Source of the DNA: Pseudolabrys sp. | GTDB lineage: Bacteria > Pseudomonadota > Alphaproteobacteria > Rhizobiales > Xanthobacteraceae | Length of the DNA: 42,393 nucleotides | Assembly: GCA_022843325.1 (NCBI GenBank) | Contig: JALHNV010000025.1 | Span: 1 to 42,393, forward strand | Direction of reading: 5' to 3' | In this document: positions 19,916 through 29,435 of the stretch, one piece after another | Layout: every line of letters begins with the position of its first letter | Numbering within the stretch: position 1 is the stretch's first letter | Program-made: the position numbers and the translations under genes | Notes under the pieces: model-generated | What the model saw: only the letters and a program-made list of their open reading frames with translations | Told to the model about the DNA's origin: nothing | The model's database searches: none

Positions 19916-21514
19916 ATGCGTTTTGCGGCGTTGATAGCGTTCTCGGCGTGTGCGTTCGTCGCCGTTCCGGCGGCCGCGCAGAACGAGGCACCGTATCCCT
20001 TTGAGGCGGAAGCATCCCCCGCCACGGCCAATCCGGAAACCAAAAAGCCCGAAGCCAGGAAGCCGGCAGCCAAACGGCCGGAGCCTTCGCAAATTCCGCC
20101 CGCCAGGCCGGCCGCAATTACCGCCGATCCTGACAAGACGTCGGCTGCAAAGACGGACGCCGTGCGGCTGCCGCCCGAGCGCCCGGCGGCCATCGCGGCG
20201 CCCGCCGCCGCCAGACCCGAGACCGCAAAAGCCGATATCAAATCGGAAGCTGCCAAGGCGGACACTGGCAAGCCGGATGTCGCGAAGCCGGCGGCGCCGG
20301 CCGCCGATGTCTTCGCCGGCATCCCGATCGGCGAGCGGCAGAAGATCCAGTCCGCGCTGCTGTGGGCCGGCGATTATTCCGACGCGGCCGCAGGCGAAGA
20401 CGCCGCGGCCGGCGCGATCCGAAGTTTCCGGAAGCGCAACAAGCTGACCGCCACCGGTCCGCTCAGCGCCGCGGAACGGGCGATGCTGATCGCCGCCACG
20501 CAAGACCGCGAAGAAGAGTTCGGCTGGACCGTCATGGTCGATCCGGCCACCGGTGTGCGCCTGGGCCTGCCCACAAAGATGATGCCGCATGCCCGCGAAG
20601 CCGCACGCGGCACGCGCTGGACCTCCCGCCGCGGCGAGATGATGGTCGAGACCTTTCGCATCAACGACCCCACCTTGAAGCTCGCGGCGCTGTTCGAGAA
20701 AGAAAAGGCCGAACCTGCCGCCCGCCGGGTTGAGTACAGCGTGTTGCGCGACGACAGTTTCTACATTCGAGGACTGCAGGGCCTGAAGAAATTCTCGGTG
20801 CGCGCCACCATTCGCAATAGCGAAGTGCGGGGCTTCACCCTGATGTTCGATCAGGCGATGGAGGGCATCGTCGCGCAGGTGAGCGAAGCGATGGTCAGCG
20901 CGTTCTCGCCATTTCCCGAGCGCGGCGCGCCGTTCGCCGCCCTCGCACGCTCGGTGGAATACGGCAATGGTCTGATTGTCAGCGCGCAGGGCCATATCGT
21001 CACCGATCGCAATCTGACAGAAGGCTGCCAGGTCATCGTTGCCGCCGGCCTCGGCGATACGGCGCGGATCGCCGACGACCGCGATAGCGGACTGGCCTTG
21101 CTGCGCTTTTATGGGGCGCGTCAGATGGTGCCGGTTAGACTGGATGCCGCCGCGCCGAAGCCAGGCGAACTGACGCTGGCCGGCATCCCCGATCCGAAGC
21201 AACACGAAGGCCGCCGCACGCTGACCGAGATCAAGGCGCGGCTGGTCGACGCCAGCCGCATCGAGTTGCGCCAGCCAGTGCCGATGGCGGGCTTCTCCGG
21301 CGCCGCCGCGCTCGGCGCCGACGGCCGCTTCCTCGGCATGATGAAAATGCGCAGCGTCGTTCTGGCCAGCGCCGAACCGGTGCTGCCACCGGTACGGCTG
21401 ATCGATGCGGCCACGATTCGCGGCTTCCTGTCGGCGCAGAACGTCGCGACCGTGTCCGCCGCCAGCGGGGATGCGCGGGCCTCGATCGTGCGCATTATTT
21501 GCGTGCGGAACTAG
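19916..21514 (+). CDS. Exported trypsin-like protein with degenerate catalytic triad
   Basis: This 532-residue exported protein starts with a Sec signal (MRFAALIAFSACAFVAVPAAAQ). A long Ala/Lys/Pro-rich disordered linker follows (about 23-130), then a peptidoglycan-binding-like helical motif (about 138-195, IQSALLWAGDY ... RSFRKRNKL) and a central domain of unknown type. The end is a trypsin-like domain (about 345-515). In that last domain GLIVSAQGHIVTD matches the strand before the catalytic His, but the His position appears to be Asn366. The Asp of the usual DLALL motif appears to be Gly392 (DSGLALL). A Ser remains in GFSGAAAL (Ser461) where active enzymes have GNSGGP. It is probably a periplasmic pseudoprotease or scaffold. 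The alignment of catalytic positions is mine and unverified. Confidence 0.75.
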   Translation: MRFAALIAFSACAFVAVPAAAQNEAPYPFEAEASPATANPETKKPEARKPAAKRPEPSQIPPARPAAITADPDKTSAAKTDAVRLPPERPAAIAAPAAARPETAKADIKSEAAKADTGKPDVAKPAAPAADVFAGIPIGERQKIQSALLWAGDYSDAAAGEDAAAGAIRSFRKRNKLTATGPLSAAERAMLIAATQDREEEFGWTVMVDPATGVRLGLPTKMMPHAREAARGTRWTSRRGEMMVETFRINDPTLKLAALFEKEKAEPAARRVEYSVLRDDSFYIRGLQGLKKFSVRATIRNSEVRGFTLMFDQAMEGIVAQVSEAMVSAFSPFPERGAPFAALARSVEYGNGLIVSAQGHIVTDRNLTEGCQVIVAAGLGDTARIADDRDSGLALLRFYGARQMVPVRLDAAAPKPGELTLAGIPDPKQHEGRRTLTEIKARLVDASRIELRQPVPMAGFSGAAALGADGRFLGMMKMRSVVLASAEPVLPPVRLIDAATIRGFLSAQNVATVSAASGDARASIVRIICVRN

Positions 21515-21520
21515 CCGCGG

Positions 21521-22294
21521 CTACCGGTTCTTCCACGCCGCCTTGCGCTTTTCGACGAAGGCTTTCATGCCTTCCTTCTGGTCATCCGTCGCGAACAGCG
21601 CGTGGAAAATCCGGCGCTCGAACACGACGCCTTCCGCCAGCCCCGACTCGAAGGCACGATTGACCGCCTCCTTGCCCGCCAGCACCGACGGCAGCGACAT
21701 GTTCGCAATGGTGTCCGCCACCTTCATCGCCTCGTCCATGACACTCGCCGCCGGCACCACGCGCGCCACCAGCCCGGCGCGCTCCGCCTCGGCGGCGTCC
21801 ATCATGCGGCCGGTCAGAATCATGTCCATGGCCTTGGCCTTGCCGAGCGCATGGGTCAGCCGCTGCGTACCGCCGATGCCGGGGATGACGCCAAGCTTGA
21901 TCTCGGGCTGGCCGAATTTCGCATTGTCGGCGGCAATGATGATGTCGCATTGCATCGCCAGTTCGCAGCCGCCGCCGAGCGCAAAGCCCGCCACCGCTGC
22001 GACGATCGGCTTGCGCGCCTGCGCGACCCGATCCCAGCCGGCGGTGAAGTTGCCGAGATAGGCCTCGATGAAGGTCTTGTCCGCCATCTCCTTGATGTCG
22101 GCGCCGGCGGCAAAGGCCTTCTCGCTGCCGGTGATCAGGATGCAGCCGATGTTGTCGTCGGCCTCGAAGGCGTCGACCGCCTGGCTGAGTTCGCCGATCA
22201 GCGCGCGGTTGAGCGCATTGAGCGCCTGCGGCCGGTTCAGCGTAATGATGCCAACACGGCCTTTGGTGTCGACGAGAATGGTTTCGTAGGTCAT
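21521..22294 (-). CDS. Enoyl-CoA hydratase
   Basis: This crotonase-family enzyme adds water to trans-2-enoyl-CoA in beta-oxidation or amino-acid breakdown. The 257-residue product has [12 protein letters not shown], the CoA oxyanion loop [24 protein letters not shown] with the first catalytic Glu, and [20 protein letters not shown] with the second catalytic Glu. Both acids are present, so hydratase activity is expected. ATG 22294 (MTYETILVD) starts the domain; the upstream open codons are not part of it. The family is broad and the preferred chain length cannot be read from sequence. It ends 6 bases after the convergent trypsin-like gene stop. Confidence 0.92.
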   Translation of the reverse strand: MTYETILVDTKGRVGIITLNRPQALNALNRALIGELSQAVDAFEADDNIGCILITGSEKAFAAGADIKEMADKTFIEAYLGNFTAGWDRVAQARKPIVAAVAGFALGGGCELAMQCDIIIAADNAKFGQPEIKLGVIPGIGGTQRLTHALGKAKAMDMILTGRMMDAAEAERAGLVARVVPAASVMDEAMKVADTIANMSLPSVLAGKEAVNRAFESGLAEGVVFERRIFHALFATDDQKEGMKAFVEKRKAAWKNR

Positions 22295-22367
22295 GGGCTG
22301 CTCACGGTGATCGGAACGATCGTCACTGTAGCCGAACGACAACGGCTTCACCATGGCGCGAAACGAA

Positions 22368-22402
22368 GCGGCCGCGCCGGTTGAAAAGACCGGCGCGGCC
22401 GC
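22368..22402 (-). terminator. Hairpin terminator after the TctC-type gene
   Basis: Perfect 13-base arms GCGGCCGCGCCGG (22368-22380) and CCGGCGCGGCCGC (22390-22402) surround a nine-base loop, 13 bases past the TctC-type stop on the minus strand. A short T-rich tail (TTCGTTTC) follows. The stem is very stable; the weak T tract makes it a probable rather than certain terminator. Confidence 0.65.
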
Positions 22403-22415
22403 AGTTCCTTGCGGG

Positions 22416-23378
22416 CTATTCCGAGAGCTTGATGTTGGCGCGCTCGATGACCTCTTTCCACTTCGCGAAGTCGGTTTTGATCACCTCGGCATAATCCGCC
22501 GGCGTGCCGGGCGCGGCATCCTCGCCGATCACCTTGAACCGATCGACCATGGCCTGTGACTTCAGCGCGTCGTTGAGGGCGCGGTTGAGCCGGTCGATCA
22601 TCGGCTTCGGTGTCTTGGCCGGCGCGACGACGCCGAGCCATGTCACCGCTTCATATTTCGGCACACCGGCCTCGGCGATGGTCGGCGTATCGGGGAAGGC
22701 CGAGGAGCGCGCCGGCCCGCTGACGCCCAGCCCGCGCACGCGGTTGTCGAGCACGAAGGGGGCCATCGAGGCGAGACCTTCGAACATGATGTCGACCCGG
22801 CCGGCGATGAGATCGTTGATGGCGGCGGCGCCGCCGCGGTACGGCACATGGGTGATCTGGGTGCCGGTCAGGTTCTTGAACAGCTCCAGTCCGATATGAC
22901 CGGGCGACCCGTTCGCCGACGATGCAGCCGACAGCTTGCCGGGATTTTTCTTGGCGTAGTCGACCAGTTCCTTGACCGACTTGACCGGCAGTTGATTCGA
23001 CACCGCCAGCATCAGGTGACCGCGCGCGATCATCCCGACCGGCTCGAAATCCTTGATCACGTCATAGGGCAGCTTCGCGACCATATGCGGCGTCAGCGCC
23101 ATGCCGCCGATCAGGCCAACGCCGATGGTGTAGCCGTCCGGCGGCGACTTGGCGATGGCGTCAAGGCCGATGACAAAGGCACCGCCCGGACGATTTTCGA
23201 TGATGAGCTGCTGGCCGAGGCTCTTGCCCATCTCGGAGCCGAGCAGCCGCGCATACAGATCGGTATTGCTGCCGGGCGCTTGCGGCACGATGAAGCGAAT
23301 CGGTTTTTCCGGGTACTGAGCGAAGGCGCCACCGCACAACGCACCAAATATAACGGCAGCAAGAACAACACGACGCAT
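22416..23378 (-). CDS. Tripartite tricarboxylate transporter (Bug/TctC) substrate-binding protein
   Basis: This periplasmic solute-binding protein of the Bug/TctC family is 320 residues long with a signal peptide ([20 protein letters not shown]). Family marks are [19 protein letters not shown] at the mature N-terminus, [34 protein letters not shown], and the second-domain [14 protein letters not shown] plus DIMFEG. Ligands of this family are usually small carboxylates; which one is unknown. The start has GGGAGGCAAAGC before ATG 23378. No TctA or TctB membrane subunit is adjacent, so it is an orphan binding protein, a common situation for this family. Confidence 0.92.
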   Translation of the reverse strand: MRRVVLAAVIFGALCGGAFAQYPEKPIRFIVPQAPGSNTDLYARLLGSEMGKSLGQQLIIENRPGGAFVIGLDAIAKSPPDGYTIGVGLIGGMALTPHMVAKLPYDVIKDFEPVGMIARGHLMLAVSNQLPVKSVKELVDYAKKNPGKLSAASSANGSPGHIGLELFKNLTGTQITHVPYRGGAAAINDLIAGRVDIMFEGLASMAPFVLDNRVRGLGVSGPARSSAFPDTPTIAEAGVPKYEAVTWLGVVAPAKTPKPMIDRLNRALNDALKSQAMVDRFKVIGEDAAPGTPADYAEVIKTDFAKWKEVIERANIKLSE

Positions 23379-23637
23379 GCTTTGCCTCCCTGGCAATGGC
23401 GCTTCTCGTCGCCGGATTTGTCCCGGCACGCGCACCTTGCCGATATGAAAGCAATTACCGGAGGGGCAGCACAAGGGAGGTGTCTCCCGCCCTCCCACCT
23501 TTCGTGGCCCACGCCAAATCAGCATGGATCGCGGGCCATCAACACCCGGCGTTGCCTGCGCCTTGACCCTTCCCTGTCGTTTGTTTGTTTATTGACGCGA
23601 CGGGGAACAGCGCGCGCAGACTGTCACCGGGTGCGCG

Positions 23638-24501
23638 CTACTTCTGGCAGCCCGGGCAATAGAACGTCGACCGCCCGTTCTGCACGAGGCGCCTGATGAC
23701 GCCTTTGCATCCGGGACACGGCGCACCTTCGCGGTCGTAGACCAGAAAATTGTGCTGGAAGTCGCCGAGCGAACCGTCGGCGCGGCGGTGATCGCGCAGC
23801 GACGAGCCGCCCGCCTTGATGGCGTCGTTGAGCACGGCCTTGATGGCATCCACCAGTGCGACGGCGCGCGCGTTGGGCGCGCCCTTGCGGCCGGCGACGG
23901 TCGCGGCGCGCCGCTTCGGCGACAGCCGGGCGCGGAACAGCGCCTCGCAGACATAGATGTTGCCGAGTCCGGCGACGACGCGCTGGTCGAGCAGCGCCGC
24001 CTTCAGTGACGTCTTCCGCCCGGCGCAGGCCCCGGCCAGCATGGCGGCGTCGAAAGCGTTGCCGAGCGGCTCCGGGCCGATCAAGGCCAGCAATGGCTCG
24101 GACTCCATCTTGCCGCGTGGCACGATCTTCATCGAGCCGAAGCGGCGCGGGTCGTTGAAGGTCAGGGTGGCGCCGTTCGACATGTGAAACACGACGTGGT
24201 CGTGCGCCGTACTCTTGGATTTCTCGTGGTGATACTTGGCGATCTGGCCGTCGTCGACGCGGAACGAGCCGGACATGCCGAGATGCATCACCAGCACCTC
24301 GCCGGACGACAGGTCGGCCAGCAGGTATTTGGCGCGCCGGCCAAGGCCGACCACCGTCTGGCCCTCCAGCCGCTTTTCGAAGTCCTTCACGATCGGCCAG
24401 CGCAGGCCGCGGTGGCGCACCTCGACCTTGACGATGCGCGCGTCTTCCATCGCCGGGGCCAGGCCGCGGCGGACGGTCTCGACTTCGGGCAGTTCGGGCA
24501 T
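23638..24501 (-). CDS. mutM: Formamidopyrimidine-DNA glycosylase
   Basis: MutM (Fpg) removes 8-oxoguanine and ring-opened purines from DNA and cleaves the abasic site. The 287-residue protein starts with the catalytic [13 protein letters not shown], where Pro2 is the Schiff-base nucleophile after Met removal, followed by the essential Glu3. It contains the helix-two-turn-helix ([20 protein letters not shown]) and ends with the zinc finger CPGC ... FYCPGC. ATG 24501 is fixed by the need for Pro at position 2; eight upstream codons are excluded. Divergent from ubiE with 79 bases between starts, the arrangement familiar in rhizobia. Confidence 0.97.
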   Translation of the reverse strand: MPELPEVETVRRGLAPAMEDARIVKVEVRHRGLRWPIVKDFEKRLEGQTVVGLGRRAKYLLADLSSGEVLVMHLGMSGSFRVDDGQIAKYHHEKSKSTAHDHVVFHMSNGATLTFNDPRRFGSMKIVPRGKMESEPLLALIGPEPLGNAFDAAMLAGACAGRKTSLKAALLDQRVVAGLGNIYVCEALFRARLSPKRRAATVAGRKGAPNARAVALVDAIKAVLNDAIKAGGSSLRDHRRADGSLGDFQHNFLVYDREGAPCPGCKGVIRRLVQNGRSTFYCPGCQK

Positions 24502-24580
24502 GGTTAACCGCTCCTGCAGTGACACATAGCGCCCCGCGCCTCCCCGCGCTATGGTCCTGCCGGAAAAGGACTATTGGCTT

Positions 24581-25357
24581 ATGGCAGCACGCCCCGACGA
24601 CGGCAAAGAGACGCATTTCGGCTATCAGCGCGTGCCGCTTCGCGACAAGCAGGCGCGCGTCGACGACGTGTTCCATTCGGTGGCCAAACGCTACGACCTG
24701 ATGAACGACCTGATGTCGGGCGGGCTGCACCGGCCCTGGAAGTCGGCCCTTGTCACCGCCGTCAATCCGCCGCCGCGGCACAGTGACCGGCCTTTCGCGC
24801 TGCTCGACCTCGCCGGCGGCACCGGCGACGTCGCCTTCCGTGTGGTGGAAGCCGGCGGCGACGGCACCCGCGTCACGGTCTGCGACATCAATGCCGAGAT
24901 GCTGGCGGTCGGCCGCGAGCGCGCCGCGGCGCGCGGCCTCGATCATGCCGTGACGTTCGAACAGGGCAATGCGGAGGAGCTGCCCTATCCCGACCGCAGC
25001 TTCGACTGCGTCACCATCGCTTTCGGCATCCGCAATGTGCCGCGCATCGACCGCGCGCTCGCCGAGGCGCACCGCGTGCTCCGGGTCGGCGGCCGCTTCC
25101 TCTGCCTGGAGTTTTCGTCGGTCGACGTGCCGGGCCTGCAGAGCCTGTATGAACTCTATTCGTTTCAGGTCATCCCGCGCGTCGGCGCCGCTGTCACCGG
25201 CGACCGCGAGGCCTATCAGTATCTCGTCGAATCGATCCGCCAGTTTCCCAAGCCGAAGGCCTTCGCGCAGATGATCGAGGCCGCCGGCTTCCGCCGCGTC
25301 AGCTTCACGCCGATGACCGGCGGCGTGGTGGCGATGCATTCGGGCTGGAAACTGTGA
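24581..25357 (+). CDS. ubiE: Ubiquinone/menaquinone C-methyltransferase UbiE
   Basis: UbiE transfers a methyl group from S-adenosylmethionine to the quinone ring precursor in ubiquinone synthesis. The 258-residue class I methyltransferase shows [10 protein letters not shown] ... [28 protein letters not shown], the SAM-binding [15 protein letters not shown], the acidic loop [11 protein letters not shown], and family signature [13 protein letters not shown]. The tail [13 protein letters not shown] is typical. ATG 24581 follows AAAAGGA and matches the family N-terminus; ATG 24551 would add ten residues. It overlaps ubiB by four bases (GTGA), so the two are translationally coupled. Confidence 0.95.
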   Translation: MAARPDDGKETHFGYQRVPLRDKQARVDDVFHSVAKRYDLMNDLMSGGLHRPWKSALVTAVNPPPRHSDRPFALLDLAGGTGDVAFRVVEAGGDGTRVTVCDINAEMLAVGRERAAARGLDHAVTFEQGNAEELPYPDRSFDCVTIAFGIRNVPRIDRALAEAHRVLRVGGRFLCLEFSSVDVPGLQSLYELYSFQVIPRVGAAVTGDREAYQYLVESIRQFPKPKAFAQMIEAAGFRRVSFTPMTGGVVAMHSGWKL

Positions 25358-26925
25358 TCGCAGCCTTCTCCCACCTGATCCGCCTGACGCGCGCCGGCTA
25401 TGTCTTCGCCCGCGAAGGCGTGTTCGCGCTGGTCGACACACGGCCGCTGCCGCTACCGGCGCGCACCGCCATCGCCGCCGCGCGGCTGATCGAACGGCCC
25501 ACCGCCAAGGACGGCTCGAGCCGGCTCGGCAAGGCGCTGACGCGGCTCGGGCCGACTTACGTCAAGCTCGGCCAGTTCATGGCGACGCGGCCGGACGTGG
25601 TCGGCCAGAGCATCGCCCACGATCTCGAGGCGTTGCAGGACAAGATGCCGCCGTTCCCGCAGGCGCAGGCGGAAGCCGTGGTGGCCGCCGCCTTCGACCG
25701 GCCGGTGAACTCACTCTACGCCAGTTTCGGACCGTCGGTGGCCGCCGCCTCGATCGCGCAAGTTCACAAGGCCGAAATCGAAACGGACGGCATCCGCAAA
25801 CCGGTCGCCGTGAAGATCCTGCGCCCCGGCGTCGGCCATCGCTTTGCCGTCGACCTCGACGCCTTCATGTTCGCCGCCCGTCGCGCCGAGGCGATGTCGC
25901 TGGAAGCGCAGCGCCTGCGGCCGGTCGAAGCGGTGGCGACGCTGGCGCGCTCGGTGTCGATGGAAATGGACTTCCGGCTGGAAGCGGCGGCGCTGTCGGA
26001 GATGGCGGAGAACACCCGCGACGACATCGATTTCCGCGTGCCGGCGGTCGACTGGGACCGCACCGCGCGCGAAGTACTGACCATGGAGTGGATCGAGGGC
26101 ACGCCGCTCAACGACCGCGCCGCGCTGGACGCGCGCGGCATCGACCTGCCGGCGCTCGGCCACAAGGTCATTCAGTCGTTCCTGCGCCACGCTTTGCGCG
26201 ACGGGTTCTTCCATGCCGACATGCATCCCGGCAACCTGTTCGTCGATGCCGAGGGCCGTCTGGTCGCCGTCGACTTCGGCATCATGGGCCGGCTCGGCCC
26301 GAAGGAACGCCGCTTCCTCGCCGAGATTCTCTACGGCTTCATCACCCGCGATTATCACCGCACCGCGCAGGTGCATTTCGACGCCGGCTATGTGCCGCGG
26401 CATCACTCGGTCGAAGACTTCGCACAGGCCATCCGCGCCATCGGCGAGCCGATCCATAACCGCACCGCCGAAGACATCTCGATGGCCAAGCTGCTGATGC
26501 TGCTGTTCGAGGTCACCGGTCTGTTCGACATGCGCACGCGGCCCGAGCTGCTGCTGCTGCAGAAGACCATGGTGGTGGTCGAGGGCGTCGCCCGCACGCT
26601 CGATCCCCGGCTCGACATGTGGCAGGTCGCCGACCCCGTGGTGCGCGAATGGATCGAGCGCAATCTCGGGCCCGTCGGCAAACTTCAGGACGCCGCCCAG
26701 GGCGCCGGCGAACTCGGCCGCTTCATCGGCCAGGTGCCGTCGCTGCTGACGCGCGCCGGCACACTGCTTGACCAGGTCGACGACATTACCCGCAACGGCC
26801 TCGTGCTGTCGCCCGGCACGGTCGAGGCCATCGGCCGCGCCGAAGGACGCAGCAATCGCTGGGTCGCGGGCGGCCTCTGGGCGATCGCGCTGATGCTCGG
26901 CTGGCTGGCGTGGTTGATTATTTGA
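25354..26925 (+). CDS. ubiB: Ubiquinone biosynthesis protein UbiB (ABC1/ADCK atypical kinase)
   Basis: UbiB is a membrane-bound atypical kinase/ATPase needed for ubiquinone synthesis. The 523-residue product starts at GTG 25354 overlapping the ubiE stop. It shows the family-specific KxGQ motif ([13 protein letters not shown]), the Ala-rich loop [11 protein letters not shown] replacing the usual Gly-rich loop, VAVKILRPG with the ATP Lys, and the QTA-like segment region. The catalytic [10 protein letters not shown] and metal-binding VDFGIMG follow. A C-terminal hydrophobic helix ([21 protein letters not shown]) anchors it in the inner membrane. mutM/ubiE/ubiB is usually followed by coaBC and dut in rhizobia; here about 4.9 kb intervenes. 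Confidence 0.95.
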   Translation: MIAAFSHLIRLTRAGYVFAREGVFALVDTRPLPLPARTAIAAARLIERPTAKDGSSRLGKALTRLGPTYVKLGQFMATRPDVVGQSIAHDLEALQDKMPPFPQAQAEAVVAAAFDRPVNSLYASFGPSVAAASIAQVHKAEIETDGIRKPVAVKILRPGVGHRFAVDLDAFMFAARRAEAMSLEAQRLRPVEAVATLARSVSMEMDFRLEAAALSEMAENTRDDIDFRVPAVDWDRTAREVLTMEWIEGTPLNDRAALDARGIDLPALGHKVIQSFLRHALRDGFFHADMHPGNLFVDAEGRLVAVDFGIMGRLGPKERRFLAEILYGFITRDYHRTAQVHFDAGYVPRHHSVEDFAQAIRAIGEPIHNRTAEDISMAKLLMLLFEVTGLFDMRTRPELLLLQKTMVVVEGVARTLDPRLDMWQVADPVVREWIERNLGPVGKLQDAAQGAGELGRFIGQVPSLLTRAGTLLDQVDDITRNGLVLSPGTVEAIGRAEGRSNRWVAGGLWAIALMLGWLAWLII

Positions 26926-26935
26926 GGACCTTCTT

Positions 26936-26960
26936 ATCCCTCCCCTGAAAGGGGAGGGAT
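26936..26960. repeat. ATCCCTCCCC-TGAAA-GGGGAGGGAT hairpin repeat
   Basis: Perfect ten-base arms surround a TGAAA loop, located between the ubiB stop and the convergent SRPBCC gene, whose TAA stop begins within the right arm. It is a longer copy of the hairpin at 10970-10988. No T run follows on either strand, so it is a repeat element with possible 3'-end function rather than a classic terminator. It marks the left border of the SRPBCC/VOC block. Confidence 0.65.
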
Positions 26961-27415
26961 TAAGGCCCCCGTCCCACCACCAGCTCCAGCCGGTCCAGCG
27001 TGCTGGACCAGCCTTCGCCATGGCCGTCGCGCTCTGCCGCTGACACGAACGGCACCTGACGCAGCGTCAGCCTGGTCTTGCCGCCGAGGTCCTCGAAGGT
27101 CACCGTCACCAGGTTCTCGACGCCGCGTTCGCCCTCCTCCTCCCAGACGAAGGTGAAGACCAGAAGCGAGGGCGGCACGACCTCGCGAAACACGCCGTGA
27201 TGCCACAGATCGCTGCCGTCCTCGACCGAGCGCAGGCAATTGCGCCACCGCCCGCCGGGACGAACGTCCATGTCGATCTGCGCCGCCGGATGATGCACCG
27301 GCCCCCACCACTGCATCAACTGCACGGGATCGGTCCATGCCTTGAACACGACCTCGCGCGGCGCGTTGAGCACCCGCGTGACGACAAGTTCGAGCTTCTC
27401 GGCGGCGGCGGTCAT
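26960..27415 (-). CDS. SRPBCC (AHSA1-like) domain protein
   Basis: This is a 151-residue protein of the SRPBCC/START helix-grip superfamily, AHSA1-like branch, which forms a deep hydrophobic ligand cavity. The family pattern is clear: LELVVTRVLNAPREVVFKAWTDPVQLMQWWGP at the N-terminus, DVRPGGRWR, GVFREVVPP and the C-terminal helix GEGWSSTLDRLELVV. No catalytic residues can be assigned; relatives range from chaperone-associated proteins to unknown stress proteins. It is the last gene of a seven-gene minus-strand run with a 7-base gap to the upstream DUF1579 gene. A paralogue lies at 28869-29387 in the same run. Confidence 0.85.
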   Translation of the reverse strand: MTAAAEKLELVVTRVLNAPREVVFKAWTDPVQLMQWWGPVHHPAAQIDMDVRPGGRWRNCLRSVEDGSDLWHHGVFREVVPPSLLVFTFVWEEEGERGVENLVTVTFEDLGGKTRLTLRQVPFVSAAERDGHGEGWSSTLDRLELVVGRGP

Positions 27416-27422
27416 GTCGGGA

Positions 27423-27887
27423 TCAGCGCTTGCGGCGATACGTGGCCGTCATCATCTCGGTCCACTGGCCGTCGGCTCCCTGGACCCGCGCCGTGAAGCC
27501 GCGTTCGTCGTCACTGCGCAGGTCGATGATATCCTGATACTTCGCCGTGGTGCCGTCCCCGGCCATGCCCGGTCCTTCGGCACTCAGCGTCAGGACGCGG
27601 CCGGCGGCATCGAGTTCGCCTTCGTAGACCCACAGATAGGTCATCATCGACCCGATCCAGGTGCCGACGAAACGGCCCTTCTGCGGATCGAAGCCGACCG
27701 AGATCACAGCGCTGCCGCGCATCCCGCCCCGCATCGTGAACTGGCTCTCGCCTATGATCCAGAGCGGGCCGAGCGGCCGCACCGTCTCTGTGCCCTGCGC
27801 CTTTTCGTCGCCGCCGGTCTCGTACGTCCACTCGCCGACCAGGCGTTGCAGCCAGGCGTGTTCCGCCTGCGGTTCTGCTGGTTGCAT
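27423..27887 (-). CDS. DUF1579 family protein
   Basis: This is a 154-residue protein matching the DUF1579 pattern: an N-terminal HAWLQRLVGEWTYET, then alternating strands with GPLWIIGESQFTM, GFDPQKGRFVGTWIGSMMTYLWVYEG and a C-terminal EMMTATYRR. The predicted form is a lipocalin-like beta barrel, which could hold a small hydrophobic ligand; no function is established. No signal peptide is seen. It lies within the seven-gene minus-strand run, 7 bases before the SRPBCC gene and 72 bases after the DUF1428 gene. The assignment rests on recognised sequence style rather than a search. Confidence 0.75.
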   Translation of the reverse strand: MQPAEPQAEHAWLQRLVGEWTYETGGDEKAQGTETVRPLGPLWIIGESQFTMRGGMRGSAVISVGFDPQKGRFVGTWIGSMMTYLWVYEGELDAAGRVLTLSAEGPGMAGDGTTAKYQDIIDLRSDDERGFTARVQGADGQWTEMMTATYRRKR

Positions 27888-27959
27888 TCAAGCTCTCCCT
27901 GAAGGCCGCGTCGTCTGACCGGGCGTGGCGAGGCGCGACATGTGTGCGTATTGGCTGCG

Positions 27960-28319
27960 CTACATCTCGACGATCGACTTGAAGCCGCCGTAGATCATGC
28001 GCTTGGCGTCGAACGGCATGGCGCCGGGACCCATCATCGCCGCCAGCCGCGGGTCCTTCATGATCTTGCCGTTGATCCGGTCGCGGTCCTTGCGCGACTT
28101 GTAGGTGATCCACGAGAACACGACCGTCTCGTTCGGCTTGCGCTTGACGCTGCGCGGGAACGAGGTGCGCTTGCCGACCTTGACGTCATCGGCAACGCAC
28201 TCGACATAGGAAAGCGCGCCAAACTCCATCCAGATCTTGCCGGCCTTGGTTGCAATCTTGCGGTAGGCAGCGACGTTCTTTTTCGGCACCGGAACGATAA
28301 ATCCATCAACATAAGGCAT
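27960..28319 (-). CDS. DUF1428 family protein
   Basis: This is a 119-residue protein of the DUF1428 (YbaA-like) family, small ferredoxin-like alpha/beta proteins. It starts MPYVDGFIVPVPKKNVAAYR and has GALSYVECVADDV, VVFSWITYKSRKDRDRINGKIMKDPR and the C-terminal MPFDAKRMIYGGFKSIVE, all hallmark segments. The fold is related to dimeric alpha/beta-barrel proteins such as YciI and NIPSNAP, but the activity is unknown. It has its own spacing (39 and 72 bases to neighbours) within the minus-strand run, suggesting co-transcription with the VOC and SRPBCC genes. Confidence 0.82.
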   Translation of the reverse strand: MPYVDGFIVPVPKKNVAAYRKIATKAGKIWMEFGALSYVECVADDVKVGKRTSFPRSVKRKPNETVVFSWITYKSRKDRDRINGKIMKDPRLAAMMGPGAMPFDAKRMIYGGFKSIVEM

Positions 28320-28358
28320 TGAGCGCTTCCTCTCTTTCCAGCTTTGTTGGGTAACGAT

Positions 28359-28859
28359 TCACCTGCCGTCAAAAGCGCGTTGCAGCGCCGCTAGGTCCAT
28401 CTTCTTCATCTTCAGCATCGCCGCCATGGCGCGGTCCGCCTTCTTCCGATCGGGATCGGCATGCATCTCGAGCAGCACCGCCGGAAAGACCTGCCACGAC
28501 AAACCGAACCTGTCCTTCAGCCAGCCGCAGTCGCTTTCATGGCCGCCGCCCTCCTGTAACTTCGTCCAGTAATAATCGATCTCGTCCTGGGTCTCGCACG
28601 GAATCTGAAAGGAAACCGCCTCGCTGAACTTGAAAATTGGCCCGCCATTGAGACCGGAGAATGGCTGGCCATCCAGTTCGAATTCGACGGCCAGAACCGA
28701 TCCGGGCGTGCCGCCGTGAACCTCGGTTCCGACTTCCGAGTACCGGATGATCCGGCCCATTTTGGAATTCTTGAAGACCGACACGTAGAACTTCGCCGCG
28801 TCCTCGGCCTCTTTGTCGAACCACAGGCAAGGTGTGATCCTGTGCTTGGCTATTGGCAT
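28359..28859 (-). CDS. VOC-superfamily protein (PhnB/3-demethylubiquinone methyltransferase-like)
   Basis: This is a 166-residue vicinal-oxygen-chelate fold protein of the PhnB-like branch, often mislabelled 3-demethylubiquinone-9 3-methyltransferase. The pattern is ITPCLWFDKEAEDAAKFYVSVFKNSKMGRI, FELDGQPFSGLNGGPIFKFSEAVSFQIPC, DEIDYYWTKLQEGG, and CGWLKDRFGLSWQVFP, followed by a helical tail with KMKKMDLAALQRAF. Metal-binding residues typical of glyoxalases are not obvious, so binding rather than catalysis is likely. It lies 9 bases upstream of nothing but the DUF1428 spacer and 9 bases after the second SRPBCC gene, so the two are probably coupled. Confidence 0.85.
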   Translation of the reverse strand: MPIAKHRITPCLWFDKEAEDAAKFYVSVFKNSKMGRIIRYSEVGTEVHGGTPGSVLAVEFELDGQPFSGLNGGPIFKFSEAVSFQIPCETQDEIDYYWTKLQEGGGHESDCGWLKDRFGLSWQVFPAVLLEMHADPDRKKADRAMAAMLKMKKMDLAALQRAFDGR

Positions 28860-28868
28860 CGTGACCTC

Positions 28869-29387
28869 TCAGTTTACCGTCGCGACATAGGTTTCGAGTT
28901 TGTCGAGCGTGCCGGTCCAGCCCATGGTCATGCTGCCGTGGCCGCTATCGAAGCTGGCGCGCTCTTCTTCGGTCGGGTTGAGCGGCGTCCACTGCACGGT
29001 GAATTTGGTCTGGCCGCCGGGGTGATCCTCGAAAGTGAAGACCGACAACAGCTCGATCGGCCAACTCGGCGCCATCGGATGCCGCGTCAGGCCGCCAGCT
29101 TCGTCGGAAAACGAATTGACGAAGACGATGCGGTCTTTTGGCGAGATTTCGCGGAAGACCATCCGGCCCCACATCAACGGACCGCTCCCCGGCTGCATCG
29201 CGTAGTGGTAGGTACCCCCGACGCGGAAATCCATCTCGGACTTGGCGATCGTGACGCCCTTGGGTCCCCACCATTGCTGCATGTGATGCGGGTCAGTAAA
29301 ACATTTCCACACCAGGTCGCGCGGCGCATTGAAGACGCGCGAAATGATGAAAGGTCTGGACGACAGTCTGGTGGTTTGGTCGGACAT
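28869..29387 (-). CDS. SRPBCC (AHSA1-like) domain protein
   Basis: This 172-residue SRPBCC-superfamily protein is the larger paralogue of the one at 26960-27415. It shows PFIISRVFNAPRDLVWKCFTDPHHMQQWWGP, FRVGGTYHYAM, MVFREISPKDRIVFV and the C-terminal helix MGWTGTLDKLETYVA. The FNAPRDLVWK...WWGP signature is characteristic of AHSA1-type members commonly found next to ArsR regulators. The ligand is unknown. It lies 9 bases before the PhnB-like VOC gene and 48 bases after the DUF899 gene. The recurring ArsR/SRPBCC/VOC association suggests a shared detoxification or signalling role, but that is inference. Confidence 0.86.
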   Translation of the reverse strand: MSDQTTRLSSRPFIISRVFNAPRDLVWKCFTDPHHMQQWWGPKGVTIAKSEMDFRVGGTYHYAMQPGSGPLMWGRMVFREISPKDRIVFVNSFSDEAGGLTRHPMAPSWPIELLSVFTFEDHPGGQTKFTVQWTPLNPTEEERASFDSGHGSMTMGWTGTLDKLETYVATVN

Positions 29388-29435
29388 GGCTGTTCCTGAA
29401 CGTCTTGGGCAGTTGTGAACACGGCAAGTCCGGAC

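Noticed and set aside
23624..25441. 605-codon minus-strand frame spanning mutM and ubiE
   Set aside because: It runs through two well-identified genes in a different frame and has no recognisable domain.
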